64,000 nt of DNA from Bacillus massilinigeriensis (lineage in GTDB: Bacteria; Bacillota; Bacilli; Bacillales; Cytobacillaceae). The notes beneath the pieces are model-generated. The model saw only the letters and a program-made list of their open reading frames with translations. It ran no database searches and was not told the DNA's origin. The translations under genes were made by a program, and so were the position numbers. Shown piece after piece: positions 55,579 through 64,000 of this stretch. Position 1 is the first letter of the stretch, and each line of letters starts with the position of its first letter. The stretch spans positions 2,133,261 through 2,197,260 of the forward strand of contig NZ_LT630337.1 in NCBI RefSeq assembly GCF_900117315.1, in the 5' to 3' direction.

Positions 55579-56384
55579 CCTTCGATATTTTTGCCATAAA
55601 ATATTTCATCCATTTCAGTTTTTAAGCGCTCGGTAATTTCCTTTTCTTCCGTTGGATCGAGCTTTTCTTTTGTATAGCCAAACAAGTAATTGTTTAAATC
55701 AAACTTCTTCAGCTTACATTTTGTATGAAAGATATGTTCCTGATAGATATTAACGTCAATCATATCATACCTTTCAATTTCTTCATCCGGAATATAGTTT
55801 TGGATTGAGCTTATTTCATGATCGATAAATAGCTTTCTCCCTCTGATATCACGTGTAAAACCCCTTACACGATAATCGATAGTCATGATATCAGCATCAA
55901 AAGAATGAATCAAAAAATTGAGTGCCTTTAATGGGGAAATTTCACCACAGGTCGAAACATCGATGTCTGCCCTAAAGGTACTAATACCCTCATCCGGATG
56001 ATATTCTGGATAAGTATGAACAGTCACATGGCTTTTATCAAGCTGCACTACGACTGAACCCGGTAATGGACCAGGTGACTCTTCATATGATTCTGATGGT
56101 ACCTCAACCACTGGGCCTTCTGAAACCAGCATGGTGACACTTGCACCTTGAGGAACGTAATCCTGTTTAGCAACATTCAAAATATGGGCCCCAATAATAT
56201 CCGCCACATTATTCAAAATGTTGGTTAAACGCTCAGCATTATATTGTTCATCAATATAATCAATATATGCCTCCCGTTCCTCACGAGTCCTTGTATAACA
56301 AATATCATACATATTAAAGCTTAATGTTTTAGTTAAATTATTGAATCCGTGTAATTCGATTCGCTGTTCTGGAGTTAATGTCAT
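55563..56384 (-). CDS. speD: S-adenosylmethionine decarboxylase, proteobacterial (SpeD) class
   Basis: Pyruvoyl enzyme producing decarboxylated SAM for spermidine synthesis. The 273-residue proenzyme carries the self-cleavage site [13 protein letters not shown] (Ser near residue 115 becomes the pyruvoyl group) and [20 protein letters not shown], matching the class of Escherichia coli SpeD (264 residues) rather than the roughly 125-residue SpeH of Bacillus subtilis. No spermidine synthase gene is adjacent. ATG at 56384 follows AAGGGGAA. Confidence 0.9.
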   Translation of the reverse strand: MTLTPEQRIELHGFNNLTKTLSFNMYDICYTRTREEREAYIDYIDEQYNAERLTNILNNVADIIGAHILNVAKQDYVPQGASVTMLVSEGPVVEVPSESYEESPGPLPGSVVVQLDKSHVTVHTYPEYHPDEGISTFRADIDVSTCGEISPLKALNFLIHSFDADIMTIDYRVRGFTRDIRGRKLFIDHEISSIQNYIPDEEIERYDMIDVNIYQEHIFHTKCKLKKFDLNNYLFGYTKEKLDPTEEKEITERLKTEMDEIFYGKNIEGDRSF

Positions 56385-56678
56385 GACTTATTCCCCTTAT
56401 TTCTTTTGTCCCCTTAACTGATTTGTTCTTTTTCCTATAATTAATATTGACCATATCAAGTTAAATTATTTTTCCAAACAGAAAAGCATAAACTCCTTCA
56501 CCGATCATTACTATCCTCAAAGCATAGTCACAATAAAGGTCTTAATGAAATTAACACATAACCAAGTATTCCTAATCATGATATCTGTACTTTGTACCAT
56601 TCATTTAAAATACTACCAATTTTCAAAAAATAATTTTATGATATATAGATAGAACAAACGAATGTGAGGAAAGAACTG
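56385..56678. other. Divergent promoter region of speD and the MFS gene
   Basis: About 290 bp with no gene or repeat recognised; promoters are expected but no clear -35/-10 pair was fixed. Confidence 0.3.
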
Positions 56679-57971
56679 ATGAAAAGAATACATTATAGCT
56701 GGATAATCCTTGCAGTTACTTTCCTAGGAGTACTTGCCGCACAAGGATTGAGACTGTCCTTTGGTGCTTTTATGTCACCGTGGGAGGATGACTTTTCTGT
56801 TTCAAGGGGTACTGTTTCGTCCATTTCTCTTGTTAGTTACATCATATTTGCCATTTCACAGCCGATAGTTGGAAATATGATTGACAAATTTGGAGTCAAA
56901 AAAATATTTGTTACAAGTATGATTTTATTGGGAGCTTGTACTATTTCTACTTACTTTGCCACTCGTATATGGCACCTTTTTTTCCTATATGGAGTGATCT
57001 CTTCGCTTGGATTTGGCGGGGCATCGGGTGTGACAGCATCCTTGATAGTAACAAAATGGTTCAAGAAAAAACAAGGGTTCGCATTAGGACTAGTGGAGGC
57101 TGGTTTTGGTGCAGGTCAAATGGTCATGGTGTCAAGCTCTTTGTTTTTAATCGAACAATTTGGTTGGAAGCATTCTGTTCTATACCTAGGTGCCTTCTTA
57201 CTATTGTTCATATCCCCTATTCTCCTGCTCTTTCTTAAATCCACCCCAGCAGATCAAGGGGTTAAAGCCTTGGGAGAGGAAGAAATGGTAGATAAGAATA
57301 TGGATAACAAAGGTCATCATATGGTCCAACATAGCTCGAGAAAGAGATTTTTTAAGGAACGTTCCTTTTGGTTTTTGATTATTCCTTATTTCATTTGCGG
57401 GGTTACTACGACGGGGTTGATGGATACCCATTTAGTTCCATTTGCTCAAACATGTGGTTTTTCTGTAGGTGTAACAGGGCTTACTGTTAGTCTTCTGGCA
57501 TTATTTAATACAGGAGGTACAGTTGTTTCAGGGTTTATAGCAGATCGTTGGAATAATCGATTATTGATTTCGGCCATTTATTTTCTGAGAGGGATATCCA
57601 TTGTTTTTCTGCTTTTATTCACTTTGAATATAAACGGACTTTCCCTGTTATTAGAATATCCTTGGCTACTTTATGTATTTTCGATTTCCTTTGGAATAGT
57701 TGATTTTGCGGTTGTTGCACCAACAATTAAACTCCTTTCAAGCTACTATGATGGTCCATCTCTTGGGGTGATTACTGGGTTTCTTTTTATGAGTCACCAA
57801 TTAGGCTCTGCCCTCGGTTCATATTTACCTGGTGTTTTATTTGATCAATCTGGAAGCTATACAAGTTCATTTTTTGCAGCTGCATTATTACTCGGATTCG
57901 CTTCTATTTTAAGCATTTGTTTACCAAAAGAAAAAAGCATCAATGAGGCTTCAAGTACCAACATCGCCTAA
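56679..57971 (+). CDS. MFS transporter, oxalate/formate antiporter-like
   Basis: The 430-residue protein has twelve membrane helices with a central loop of about 35 residues (about 195-230). GxxxDKFGVKKIF after helix 2 is the MFS signature, and the N-terminal RLSFGAFMSPWEDDFSVSRG resembles the OFA/monocarboxylate porter family. Substrate is probably a small carboxylate, unproven. ATG at 56679 has GTGAGGAAAG upstream; an in-frame GTG at 56664 lies in that ribosome site. Confidence 0.82.
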   Translation: MKRIHYSWIILAVTFLGVLAAQGLRLSFGAFMSPWEDDFSVSRGTVSSISLVSYIIFAISQPIVGNMIDKFGVKKIFVTSMILLGACTISTYFATRIWHLFFLYGVISSLGFGGASGVTASLIVTKWFKKKQGFALGLVEAGFGAGQMVMVSSSLFLIEQFGWKHSVLYLGAFLLLFISPILLLFLKSTPADQGVKALGEEEMVDKNMDNKGHHMVQHSSRKRFFKERSFWFLIIPYFICGVTTTGLMDTHLVPFAQTCGFSVGVTGLTVSLLALFNTGGTVVSGFIADRWNNRLLISAIYFLRGISIVFLLLFTLNINGLSLLLEYPWLLYVFSISFGIVDFAVVAPTIKLLSSYYDGPSLGVITGFLFMSHQLGSALGSYLPGVLFDQSGSYTSSFFAAALLLGFASILSICLPKEKSINEASSTNIA

Positions 57972-58067
57972 ATATTTAGGCTATAGGCAGATCTTATATA
58001 TATTTTGATATAATGAAAATAATCATGATTTTAGACTAAAGAATGATTGATCTGAGGAGAACCAACG

Positions 58068-59003
58068 ATGGCAAAAAAGAGAAAAAACGTGACAAGCTTG
58101 TGGGAAAATTCTTCTGAATTATTAAATTTAAATAAACAATTAACCCTATTAAGAGAAAATAGGCGAAAAATTCATGAAGATGAGGTCCTCTACTATAATA
58201 AGAAACAGGATTTATTAGATGTACGCTCATATTATCAATCGATATCCATCGATCAAAGTATCGAAAGCCCACTATTTTATCAAATTCAAGATTTGCTTAA
58301 TAGAACTCATAAAAATCGTGTACCTTATTTCATTAGTAAGGACCTATATTTATATACTTGGGTTGATTTGCATCCAGATGGAACGGTTAAAAGTATTTAT
58401 ACTGGGGAAACAAAGGATCCTAAATCAATGATTCTTGAGGATTATGTAACCATTGGCGAAAGGTTTGAGGAGTTTCAAAGATGCCTACATAAGATTAATA
58501 AAAAGGAGTATGACTTAGTCAAAGAGCTCAAAGCAATTGAATGGAAACTTAAGCTGAATACTGAGCATATTGTTCCCCAATCATGGTTTGGAGGTCTTGA
58601 ACCAATGAAGGGCGATTTACACCACCTTTTTGTTTGCCAACCAGAATGTAATATTGCCCGCTCCAATTTTCCTTATGACGATTTCCAATTTTACAATCCG
58701 GAGTCAGAGCAAGAAAAAATCCGTAATCATTGCGGAATTACCAACGAAGGAAGATTTGAGCCTGAAAACGGAAAAGGAGCCGTCGCAAGAGCAATGTTGT
58801 ATTTTCTGTTACGTTATCCAAGATCAATAAGAAAGTCATTTAGAGTTCAAGTTAAAATCCCCCTTCTAATTCAGTGGCATAAGAAATTTCCTGTCTCTCT
58901 TTATGAAAGACATAGGAATCAAGCAATTTATCAAATTCAAGGAAATAGAAACCCACTCATTGACTTTCCAGAAGTCATAGATCGTATAAAATTTCCACAC
59001 TAA
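58068..59003 (+). CDS. Endonuclease I-family nuclease, intracellular form
   Basis: The 311-residue protein has the endonuclease I (His-Me finger) signature: NTEHIVPQSWFGG (about residues 173-185), MKGDLHHLFVC (catalytic/metal His), NIARSNFPY and the downstream KGAVARAMLYFLLRYP. Classical members are secreted, but here no signal peptide is present; instead about 100 basic, helical N-terminal residues precede the nuclease domain. Role unknown: DNA turnover or a defence-like function are possibilities. Start ATG follows GAGGAG. Single gene with terminator. Confidence 0.82.
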   Translation: MAKKRKNVTSLWENSSELLNLNKQLTLLRENRRKIHEDEVLYYNKKQDLLDVRSYYQSISIDQSIESPLFYQIQDLLNRTHKNRVPYFISKDLYLYTWVDLHPDGTVKSIYTGETKDPKSMILEDYVTIGERFEEFQRCLHKINKKEYDLVKELKAIEWKLKLNTEHIVPQSWFGGLEPMKGDLHHLFVCQPECNIARSNFPYDDFQFYNPESEQEKIRNHCGITNEGRFEPENGKGAVARAMLYFLLRYPRSIRKSFRVQVKIPLLIQWHKKFPVSLYERHRNQAIYQIQGNRNPLIDFPEVIDRIKFPH

Positions 59004-59005
59004 TC

Positions 59006-59031
59006 AGTCTTGCTTAGTCCTAAGCAGGACT
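59006..59031 (+). terminator. Terminator of the endonuclease I-family gene
   Basis: AGTCTTGCTTAG (59006-59017) pairs with CTAAGCAGGACT (59020-59031) with one wobble, followed by TTTTATTTA. Confidence 0.8.
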
Positions 59032-59149
59032 TTTTATTTAAAAACCTTAATAAGATTTTGAAATATCCTATAAATTACTAATAAAAATCACAAAAATAGG
59101 CAATAAATGTACATACAGAAAGAGTATAGAGAAAATTGGGGTAATGTTC

Positions 59150-60700
59150 ATGTTTAATCTAAAAATTTTCACGAAAAAAAAGAATTCAAAGAGTCTGGTC
59201 AACTTTGATTATAACTCGGAAGGCTATTATATAAAAAATGAGACAATGGAAAATGAAAATAGAAAAGTCCCATTAGTTTCGGTTATCACCCCCGTCTATA
59301 ATGCCGCAGATAAGCTTCATAAGACCATAGATTCTGTCATAAACCAGTCCATCGGGTTTTCAAACATAGAATATATTCTTGTTGATGATGGTTCAACCGA
59401 CTCCTCTAGAGAAATATTACTTGAATATGCTGATCGGTACGAAAATATCATTGTTGTATTTTTAAAGGATAATACAGGAACACCTGCTCAACCGAGAAAC
59501 CTTGGAATTCAACTCTCCAGAGCGAAATATCTTACCTTTCTTGATGCAGATGATTGGCTTCACGAGGAAGGAATTAAAACCTTGTATGACATTATGGAGG
59601 AATCTGGAGATGATTATGTCGTAGGGAAAACAATAGAGGTCAAAAATAGCAGTCGAAAAATCGTTGGTGAACATGAATCCTGCAAGGAGAGAAGAAACGT
59701 ATCACCTTATTCAATTCCTCATATTTTTCAGCATTTGGGGCCACGTTCACGGATGATAAAGTCATCCATTATCAAAGAAAATCATATTACATTTCCAGAA
59801 ATGAAGTTTGCTGAAGATAAACAATTCTTCATTGACGTACTAATCCATTGTGAGACCATCTCTACAACAACTAAGGTCATTTACTATTTAAATCGACTAG
59901 ATGATAATAATCACTCTTTAACTAAGCAAACGAATATCATGGAAAAAACAGATAGCAATCTTAAAGTGATTGAGTATGTAAAAAGTAAAAACCTAGATAT
60001 TGATAAAGAAAAAGTCATTCTCAATCGCTTATATGAATTTGATTCCATCCGAAGGCTATTTAATACAAATCATTTTCACAAAACAAAACTAAAGGAGTTA
60101 TACTTTCAAAAGTTTAAGGAGGTCTTAAAAACTACCGAAGACTTAAGATACGAGTTTTCCGAAAATTTCTTTGAACCGATTAACAGGGTAGCCTATGATT
60201 TAATAAAAGAAGGAAAGACAAATAAAATTGCTGATCTTTATCAGTGGAACAAAAACGATAAAATTAAAAAATTTGTCATCAGAGACAAATTACCCTACAT
60301 GGTTAGCCCCGTTTTAGATGGGGATCAGAAGCTCATTCGTATGCCGATGTTTGCCATCTATAAAACCGGATACTTTGAAAACGGGCATTATCATTTAGAA
60401 TTCGATGTATATGGTGATTATGTTGGAGATATTACTGATGTATTATTGAGAGATCGTGATGAAATCACAAGAGAATTTTCATTTCCAGTTATAGTCAATG
60501 AAAATGGGAATGGGAAGGTTGTAATTAGCTTAGATATTCTAAATCAATTTCCAACATCCAATTATATATTATTTTTGAGATATAATGATTATCGGAAAAT
60601 AAATATACGAAGACTAACTGAAGACCAAATCCAATATGATAACAGAAATTTCACCTTTTACACGACTGCCCATTCGAATGTTGGATTCAAAATTCATTAA
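59150..60700 (+). CDS. Family 2 glycosyltransferase, TarS-like
   Basis: The 516-residue protein has a GT-A domain: VSVITPVYNAADKLHKTIDS, LVDDGSTDSS, the metal-binding DADDW near 135 and KFAEDKQFF near 225 (ED catalytic region). About 240 further residues form a helical linker and a beta-rich C-terminus. The overall plan and the FAEDK motif resemble poly-ribitol wall teichoic acid GlcNAc transferases such as TarS, but other polymer glycosylation is possible. ATG at 59150 is eight bases after GGGG; an ATG at 59144 is too close. No export signal, so it acts on the cytosolic face. Confidence 0.75.
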   Translation: MFNLKIFTKKKNSKSLVNFDYNSEGYYIKNETMENENRKVPLVSVITPVYNAADKLHKTIDSVINQSIGFSNIEYILVDDGSTDSSREILLEYADRYENIIVVFLKDNTGTPAQPRNLGIQLSRAKYLTFLDADDWLHEEGIKTLYDIMEESGDDYVVGKTIEVKNSSRKIVGEHESCKERRNVSPYSIPHIFQHLGPRSRMIKSSIIKENHITFPEMKFAEDKQFFIDVLIHCETISTTTKVIYYLNRLDDNNHSLTKQTNIMEKTDSNLKVIEYVKSKNLDIDKEKVILNRLYEFDSIRRLFNTNHFHKTKLKELYFQKFKEVLKTTEDLRYEFSENFFEPINRVAYDLIKEGKTNKIADLYQWNKNDKIKKFVIRDKLPYMVSPVLDGDQKLIRMPMFAIYKTGYFENGHYHLEFDVYGDYVGDITDVLLRDRDEITREFSFPVIVNENGNGKVVISLDILNQFPTSNYILFLRYNDYRKINIRRLTEDQIQYDNRNFTFYTTAHSNVGFKIH

Positions 60701-60719
60701 ATTTGCTTTAATAAAAAAG

Positions 60720-60754
60720 GCTCGCTTTAAGCCAAGCAATTGGTTAAAGCGAGC
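60720..60754. terminator. Bidirectional terminator between the glycosyltransferase and exoA
   Basis: GCTCGCTTTAA (60720-60730) and TTAAAGCGAGC (60744-60754) form a perfect stem flanked by AAAAAAG and TTTTTTT, suited to both strands. Confidence 0.9.
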
Positions 60755-60759
60755 TTTTT

Positions 60760-61512
60760 TTATTTTACTATTAATGCCACCGGACAATGGTCACTACCTA
60801 AAACCTCAGCATGAATTTCTGCATCAGCTAGTTTTGGGGTAAATCTCTTTGATAAGATAAAATAATCAATTCTCCACCCGATGTTTCTTTCTCTCACCTT
60901 ATTCATATAGCTCCACCAAGTGTAGGCCCCTTCTTTCTCAGGATAAAAATGACGGAAGCTATCAATAAACCCTGTTGAAAGAAGCCTTGTCATTTTTTCA
61001 CGTTCTTCTGTTGTGAAACCAGAATTCCCGTGATTGGATTTCGCATTACGTAAATCAATTTCCTCATGGGCAACGTTTAAGTCACCACATAAGATAACAG
61101 GTTTTTCCTCATCCAATTTCTGCAAGTAAATTCGTATTTCATCCTCCCATTCCAACCGGTAGTCAAGGCGCGCAAGATCCCTCTGAGAATTTGGTGTATA
61201 CACATTCACAAGGTAATAGTCGGCAAACTCAAGGGTGATAATTCTTCCCTCTGATTCATCATTCTTGTCCCCAACTCCGTAATGAACGGTTAAAGGCTTG
61301 ATCTTTGAAAAGATCGCAGTTCCAGAGTAGCCTTTCTTTTCAGCATAATTCCAAAATTGATAATATCCCTCTAATTCGAGATCAATTTGCCCTTCCTGAA
61401 GCTTTGTCTCCTGAATACAAAAGATATCAGCATCCACTTCGTGAAAATAATCTAAAAACCCTTTACGAACGCAGGCTCGAAGGCCATTCACATTCCATGA
61501 TACTAGTTTCAT
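60760..61512 (-). CDS. exoA: Exodeoxyribonuclease III (AP endonuclease ExoA)
   Basis: Base-excision repair nuclease cutting at abasic sites. The 250-residue enzyme has SWNVNGLRAC at the N-terminus, CIQETKLQE (metal-binding Glu), GDLNVAHEEIDLRN (catalytic Asp/Asn) and the C-terminal GSDHCPV (catalytic Asp-His). Length fits Bacillus ExoA (252). AAGGAG precedes the ATG at 61512. Single gene. Confidence 0.96.
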   Translation of the reverse strand: MKLVSWNVNGLRACVRKGFLDYFHEVDADIFCIQETKLQEGQIDLELEGYYQFWNYAEKKGYSGTAIFSKIKPLTVHYGVGDKNDESEGRIITLEFADYYLVNVYTPNSQRDLARLDYRLEWEDEIRIYLQKLDEEKPVILCGDLNVAHEEIDLRNAKSNHGNSGFTTEEREKMTRLLSTGFIDSFRHFYPEKEGAYTWWSYMNKVRERNIGWRIDYFILSKRFTPKLADAEIHAEVLGSDHCPVALIVK

Positions 61513-61626
61513 AAGATGTATATTCTCCTTGCATTACAATCTATAATCGTTCTACTACAATACTAATATATCAATTAAACGAAGAAAAATCACTTAATTA
61601 ATGTGTATATAGAATAAAGCAACTGA

Positions 61627-62535
61627 TTATTTTGTTTGCTTTATACTTGCTTTACTCACTTCAACACCACATTCTTTTTCAAGTGGTTGAATAACAGCTG
61701 ACATATCTAAATCCTCTAACCCGAGTCCCATTGCTTCATAGAATGACTTTTCAGCAAAACGACCAAGAAAATCATCCATTCCAGTTTTCTCAAACATTTG
61801 GTTGGCTAAAGCTACATCCTTATGCACATATTTTAATGCTCCGCCGGGCTTGAAGCTACGGTCTAATACATATTGTTCCATATGTCTTTCTAGCATTCTA
61901 CTATCCCCATAGCTAACTTTTAAGATTTGATAAAGCTGCTCTGAATCCAGACCGAATGCTGCACCAGCAACCATTGCTTCAGATGCAGCAATGGAATGAA
62001 CAGCAACCAAGTATTGATTGATTAGCTTAGCCGTACTACCGGAACCACTAGCACCTAAATATTCCACTGTAGACCCTAACACATTTAAGATTGGATGGAC
62101 TTTTTCAAAATATCCACGTTCTCCACCAACCATAATGGTTAAGGAACCTTGTTCTGCTCCTTCTGGTCCCCCACTAACTGGAGCATCCAGAAAATGTATT
62201 CTCTTTTCCTTTCCAATTTCATAAACCACCTGGCTTGTATCGACTCCAACAGTGGTAAAATCTATACAGATCGTATCAGGGTGTGCATTTTCCAAGATAC
62301 CATTTTGCCCAGAATAAACATCCAATACATCCTTTGGCATGGAAAGGCATGTACAAATAACCTCCGAGCTCTCAGCAAGTGTAGCAATATCTTTAGCGCC
62401 TCTTGCCCCTAATTTTAATAATCCCTCTGTTTTCTCTGGAGTACGATTGAAAACACTCACCTCATACCCAGCTTGCAAAAGACGTGTAATCATTCTCGAT
62501 CCCATGACTCCAGTTCCAATAAAACCAATTTTCAT
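61627..62535 (-). CDS. 2-hydroxy-3-oxopropionate reductase/3-hydroxyisobutyrate dehydrogenase-family enzyme
   Basis: The 302-residue beta-hydroxyacid dehydrogenase has GFIGTGVMGSRM (NAD(P) binding, residues 4-15), FNRTPEK after strand 2, DAPVSGGPEGAEQGSL (substrate motif, near 117) and the catalytic Lys in GSTAKLINQYL near 172. Overlap of 4 bp with a hydroxypyruvate isomerase-like gene points to tartronate semialdehyde reductase (GlxR/GarR) activity: the pair would turn hydroxypyruvate into D-glycerate. NAD or NADP preference not determined. Confidence 0.82.
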   Translation of the reverse strand: MKIGFIGTGVMGSRMITRLLQAGYEVSVFNRTPEKTEGLLKLGARGAKDIATLAESSEVICTCLSMPKDVLDVYSGQNGILENAHPDTICIDFTTVGVDTSQVVYEIGKEKRIHFLDAPVSGGPEGAEQGSLTIMVGGERGYFEKVHPILNVLGSTVEYLGASGSGSTAKLINQYLVAVHSIAASEAMVAGAAFGLDSEQLYQILKVSYGDSRMLERHMEQYVLDRSFKPGGALKYVHKDVALANQMFEKTGMDDFLGRFAEKSFYEAMGLGLEDLDMSAVIQPLEKECGVEVSKASIKQTK

Positions 62536-63326
62536 GATCGATTACCTCCAAAACCCATTATCTGTACCCAATCAAAGCTTTCTTCACTTTCTCCCAGTGG
62601 GGTGTATTCTAAACCAATAAACCCTGGATAATGTTTCTCTAAAATAAATTCGAAGACACGGTTATAATTGATTTCACCTGTTCCTGGCTGATGCCGTCCA
62701 GGAACATCAGCAATTTGAACATGTCCAATTAAATGAAAATACTGTTCAAAAGTGGAAAGAAGATTTCCTTTTATTTTTTGAATATGATAAAAATCGTATT
62801 GAAGTTTAAGATTTGGCTCGGCTACCTCTTCAATTATATGAACTGCCTCAATAATATCCGTAAGAAAATATCCTGGCATATCCTCCCTATTTATGGGTTC
62901 AATTAATAATGTCAGATTATGTTCTGCAAATTTTTCAGCAGCGAACTTTAAATTTTTTATGTATGTTTTTCTTGCCATCTCTTTTTGATTTTCCGAAGGC
63001 AATATACCTGCCATACAATGAATCTTATGCACATTTAATGCTTTGGCATATTCAATCCCTTCGAAAACAGACTTCTGAAATTGTTCAATTTTTTCAGGAA
63101 AGATCGCGATACCACGTTCCCCACTCTCCCATTCTCCTGGTGGAAGATTAATTAAAACTAAAGAAAGATTATTCTGATCTAGAGCTTCTTTAATGCTTGG
63201 GATAGAAAAGGAATATGGAAATTGGCATTCTACATTTGAAAAGCCAGCTTCCTTAGCCTTTTGAAATCGCTCTATGAATGGTACTTCTGTAAAAATAGTT
63301 GATAGATTCACGGCAAATGGAAACAT
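62532..63326 (-). CDS. Hydroxypyruvate isomerase-family TIM-barrel protein
   Basis: The 264-residue xylose-isomerase-like TIM barrel begins MFPFAVNLSTIFTEVPF, as in Hyi proteins, with metal-ligand regions LLIEPINREDMPGYFL (Glu), LQYDFYHIQ (Asp/His), GHVQIADVPGRHQPGTGEI (His/Asp) and GLEYTPLG (Glu). Hyi interconverts hydroxypyruvate and tartronate semialdehyde. Coupled by ATGA overlap to the reductase. Start ATG follows GAGAGGAG. Confidence 0.85.
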   Translation of the reverse strand: MFPFAVNLSTIFTEVPFIERFQKAKEAGFSNVECQFPYSFSIPSIKEALDQNNLSLVLINLPPGEWESGERGIAIFPEKIEQFQKSVFEGIEYAKALNVHKIHCMAGILPSENQKEMARKTYIKNLKFAAEKFAEHNLTLLIEPINREDMPGYFLTDIIEAVHIIEEVAEPNLKLQYDFYHIQKIKGNLLSTFEQYFHLIGHVQIADVPGRHQPGTGEINYNRVFEFILEKHYPGFIGLEYTPLGESEESFDWVQIMGFGGNRS

Positions 63327-63515
63327 TTTTAACTCCTCTCAAAAAAATCTATAGATTTACCCGTGTGCGTTAGTCTAAATCTCAAAATATTCTGTCATTT
63401 AAACATAAAAAATGAACACCTTCAAATGTTGAAAGAGCTTTTATTTTTTTAGTATATCACCCTATGAAATATTTAGGTAGGGTTTGAGATATTGTTGGTA
63501 TATTAATAGAAAGGC
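63327..63515. other. Gap upstream of the hydroxypyruvate isomerase gene
   Basis: About 190 bp, AT-rich, expected to hold the promoter of the hyi-like/reductase pair. No gene, terminator or clear operator was recognised. Confidence 0.35.
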
Positions 63516-64000
63516 TCTGTTAAACTTGAATGTTGATTTCCGTTCCAGGCGCGTTCGGTTCGTGGGCGTGACGGGGAGCTTACCTCTAGCTAACGCTCCT
63601 GCGGGGTCTCCCCTTCCCCGTTTTCCCGCAGGACATTGAAAAGGCTTCACTGAAATCACATCGCACGATAAAAATGCTAAAGCATTTTTAGAGGACATTG
63701 AAATCGCCTCATTGATAAAACTCCGCACGATAAAAATGCTAAAGCATTTTTAGAGGACATTGAAAAGGCTTCACTGAAATCACATCGCACGATAAAAATG
63801 CTAAAGCATTTTTAGAGGACATTGAAATGGCTTCATTGAAATCACATCGCACGATAAAAATGCTATAGCATTTTTAGAGGACATTGAAAGGCTTCATTGA
63901 AATCACATCGCACGATAAAAATGCTAAAGCATTTTTAGAGGAGTCTTCACGCCTGAAAGGTAGATCAACATGTCTTAATATCAACAATGAACTTTAACAC
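63516..64000. mobile_element. MITE-like element with imperfect terminal inverted repeats (runs to the window end)
   Basis: The left end CTGTTAAACTTGAATGTTGA (from 63518) is matched in inverse orientation by the sequence ending at 64000 (GTGTTAAAGTTCATTGTTGA read on the minus strand), about 16 of 20 identities. The first 110 bp are GC-rich and hairpin-forming (CCAGGCGCGTTCGG, GGGGAGC ... GCTCC ... GGGGTCTCCCC, CCCGCAGGA), a motif series I recognise from a dispersed Bacillaceae repeat that normally continues GGAGTCTTCGCGCC; that tail reappears here at 63940-63955. No transposase is encoded. The right end may lie beyond the window. Confidence 0.6.
63631..63939. repeat. Five tandem 62-bp repeats, each with a perfect hairpin
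   Basis: Units beginning GGACATTGAA start at 63631, 63693, 63755, 63817 and 63879 (62-bp steps; the last unit is 61 bp). Each holds the 10-bp inverted repeat TAAAAATGCT-AA-AGCATTTTTA; in unit 4 the AA centre is AT, keeping the palindrome. The array is inserted between CCCGCAGGA and GGAGTCTTCACGCC of the surrounding element. Confidence 0.9.

Noticed and set aside
63462..63728. An 88-codon minus-strand reading frame in the terminal repeat region
   Set aside because: It lies wholly in the GC-rich repeat element and hairpin repeats, has no ribosome site and reads repeat sequence; such frames are often misannotated in Bacillaceae.
63631..63939. Tandem repeats considered as a CRISPR array
   Set aside because: Units are identical along their full 62 bp, with no variable spacers and no cas genes.

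Overview
The window is AT-rich chromosomal DNA from an endospore-forming member of the Bacillaceae. This rests on the gene families and their forms (Des/DesK/DesR membrane-fluidity system, a glgBCDA glycogen operon with GlgD, a T-box in front of leuA, a KinB-like kinase, a HtpG of the usual 626 residues), strong GGAGG-type ribosome binding sites and frequent TTG/GTG starts. No rRNA, tRNA, CRISPR array, prophage or complete insertion sequence is visible. Species cannot be named from the sequence alone.

Layout. 1-4.0 kb: a membrane protein, a pentapeptide-repeat protein and a cadC-cadA metal resistance pair whose ATPase has an in-frame UGA at the first Cys of its metal-binding motif. 4.1-4.5 kb: an unlisted type I toxin-antitoxin locus (27-residue toxin plus antisense RNA). 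4.5-9.5 kb: small membrane/coiled-coil proteins, an ADP-ribosylglycohydrolase, a decayed kinase fragment, and an operon pairing an Lgt-fold protein with a Tes-like radical SAM enzyme. 9.7-17.6 kb: an SDR, then glycogen synthesis (glgB-glgC-glgD-glgA, no glgP) with a GH15-type hydrolase under a likely CcpA site. 18-30.7 kb: subtilisin-like protease, HAD hydrolase, HtpG, a large SH3-repeat glucosaminidase, acylphosphatase, metallo-hydrolase, Nudix, PepF and an unknown protein. 30.8-34.4 kb: a CoA-transferase family protein, an enoyl-CoA hydratase remnant and T-box-leuA. 34.4-38.2 kb: des-desK-desR with two phased short-repeat arrays. 38.3-44.6 kb: a cell-wall cluster (DacB-type carboxypeptidase, seven-LysM protein, divergent GH18 enzyme, secreted protein). 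44.7-47.2 kb: an ABC exporter with a PadR regulator. 47.3-57 kb: PLA2-like small protein, orphan sensor kinase, small membrane proteins, SF1 helicase, metallo-hydrolase, acetoacetyl-CoA synthetase, proteobacterial-type SpeD. 56.7-63.3 kb: MFS carrier, endonuclease I, glycosyltransferase, exonuclease III and a hydroxypyruvate isomerase/tartronate semialdehyde reductase pair. 63.5-64.0 kb: an inverted-repeat-bounded element carrying five 62-bp tandem repeats.

Functional themes are cell-envelope building and remodelling, storage carbohydrate, membrane lipid adjustment and small-molecule metabolism. The most unusual signals are the recoded or interrupted cadA, the type I toxin-antitoxin locus, the Tes-like/Lgt-like lipid pair, and three intergenic arrays of short words on fixed helical spacing (51 bp in one, 20-21 bp in two). 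All family assignments were made by eye from translated sequence; no database search was run.
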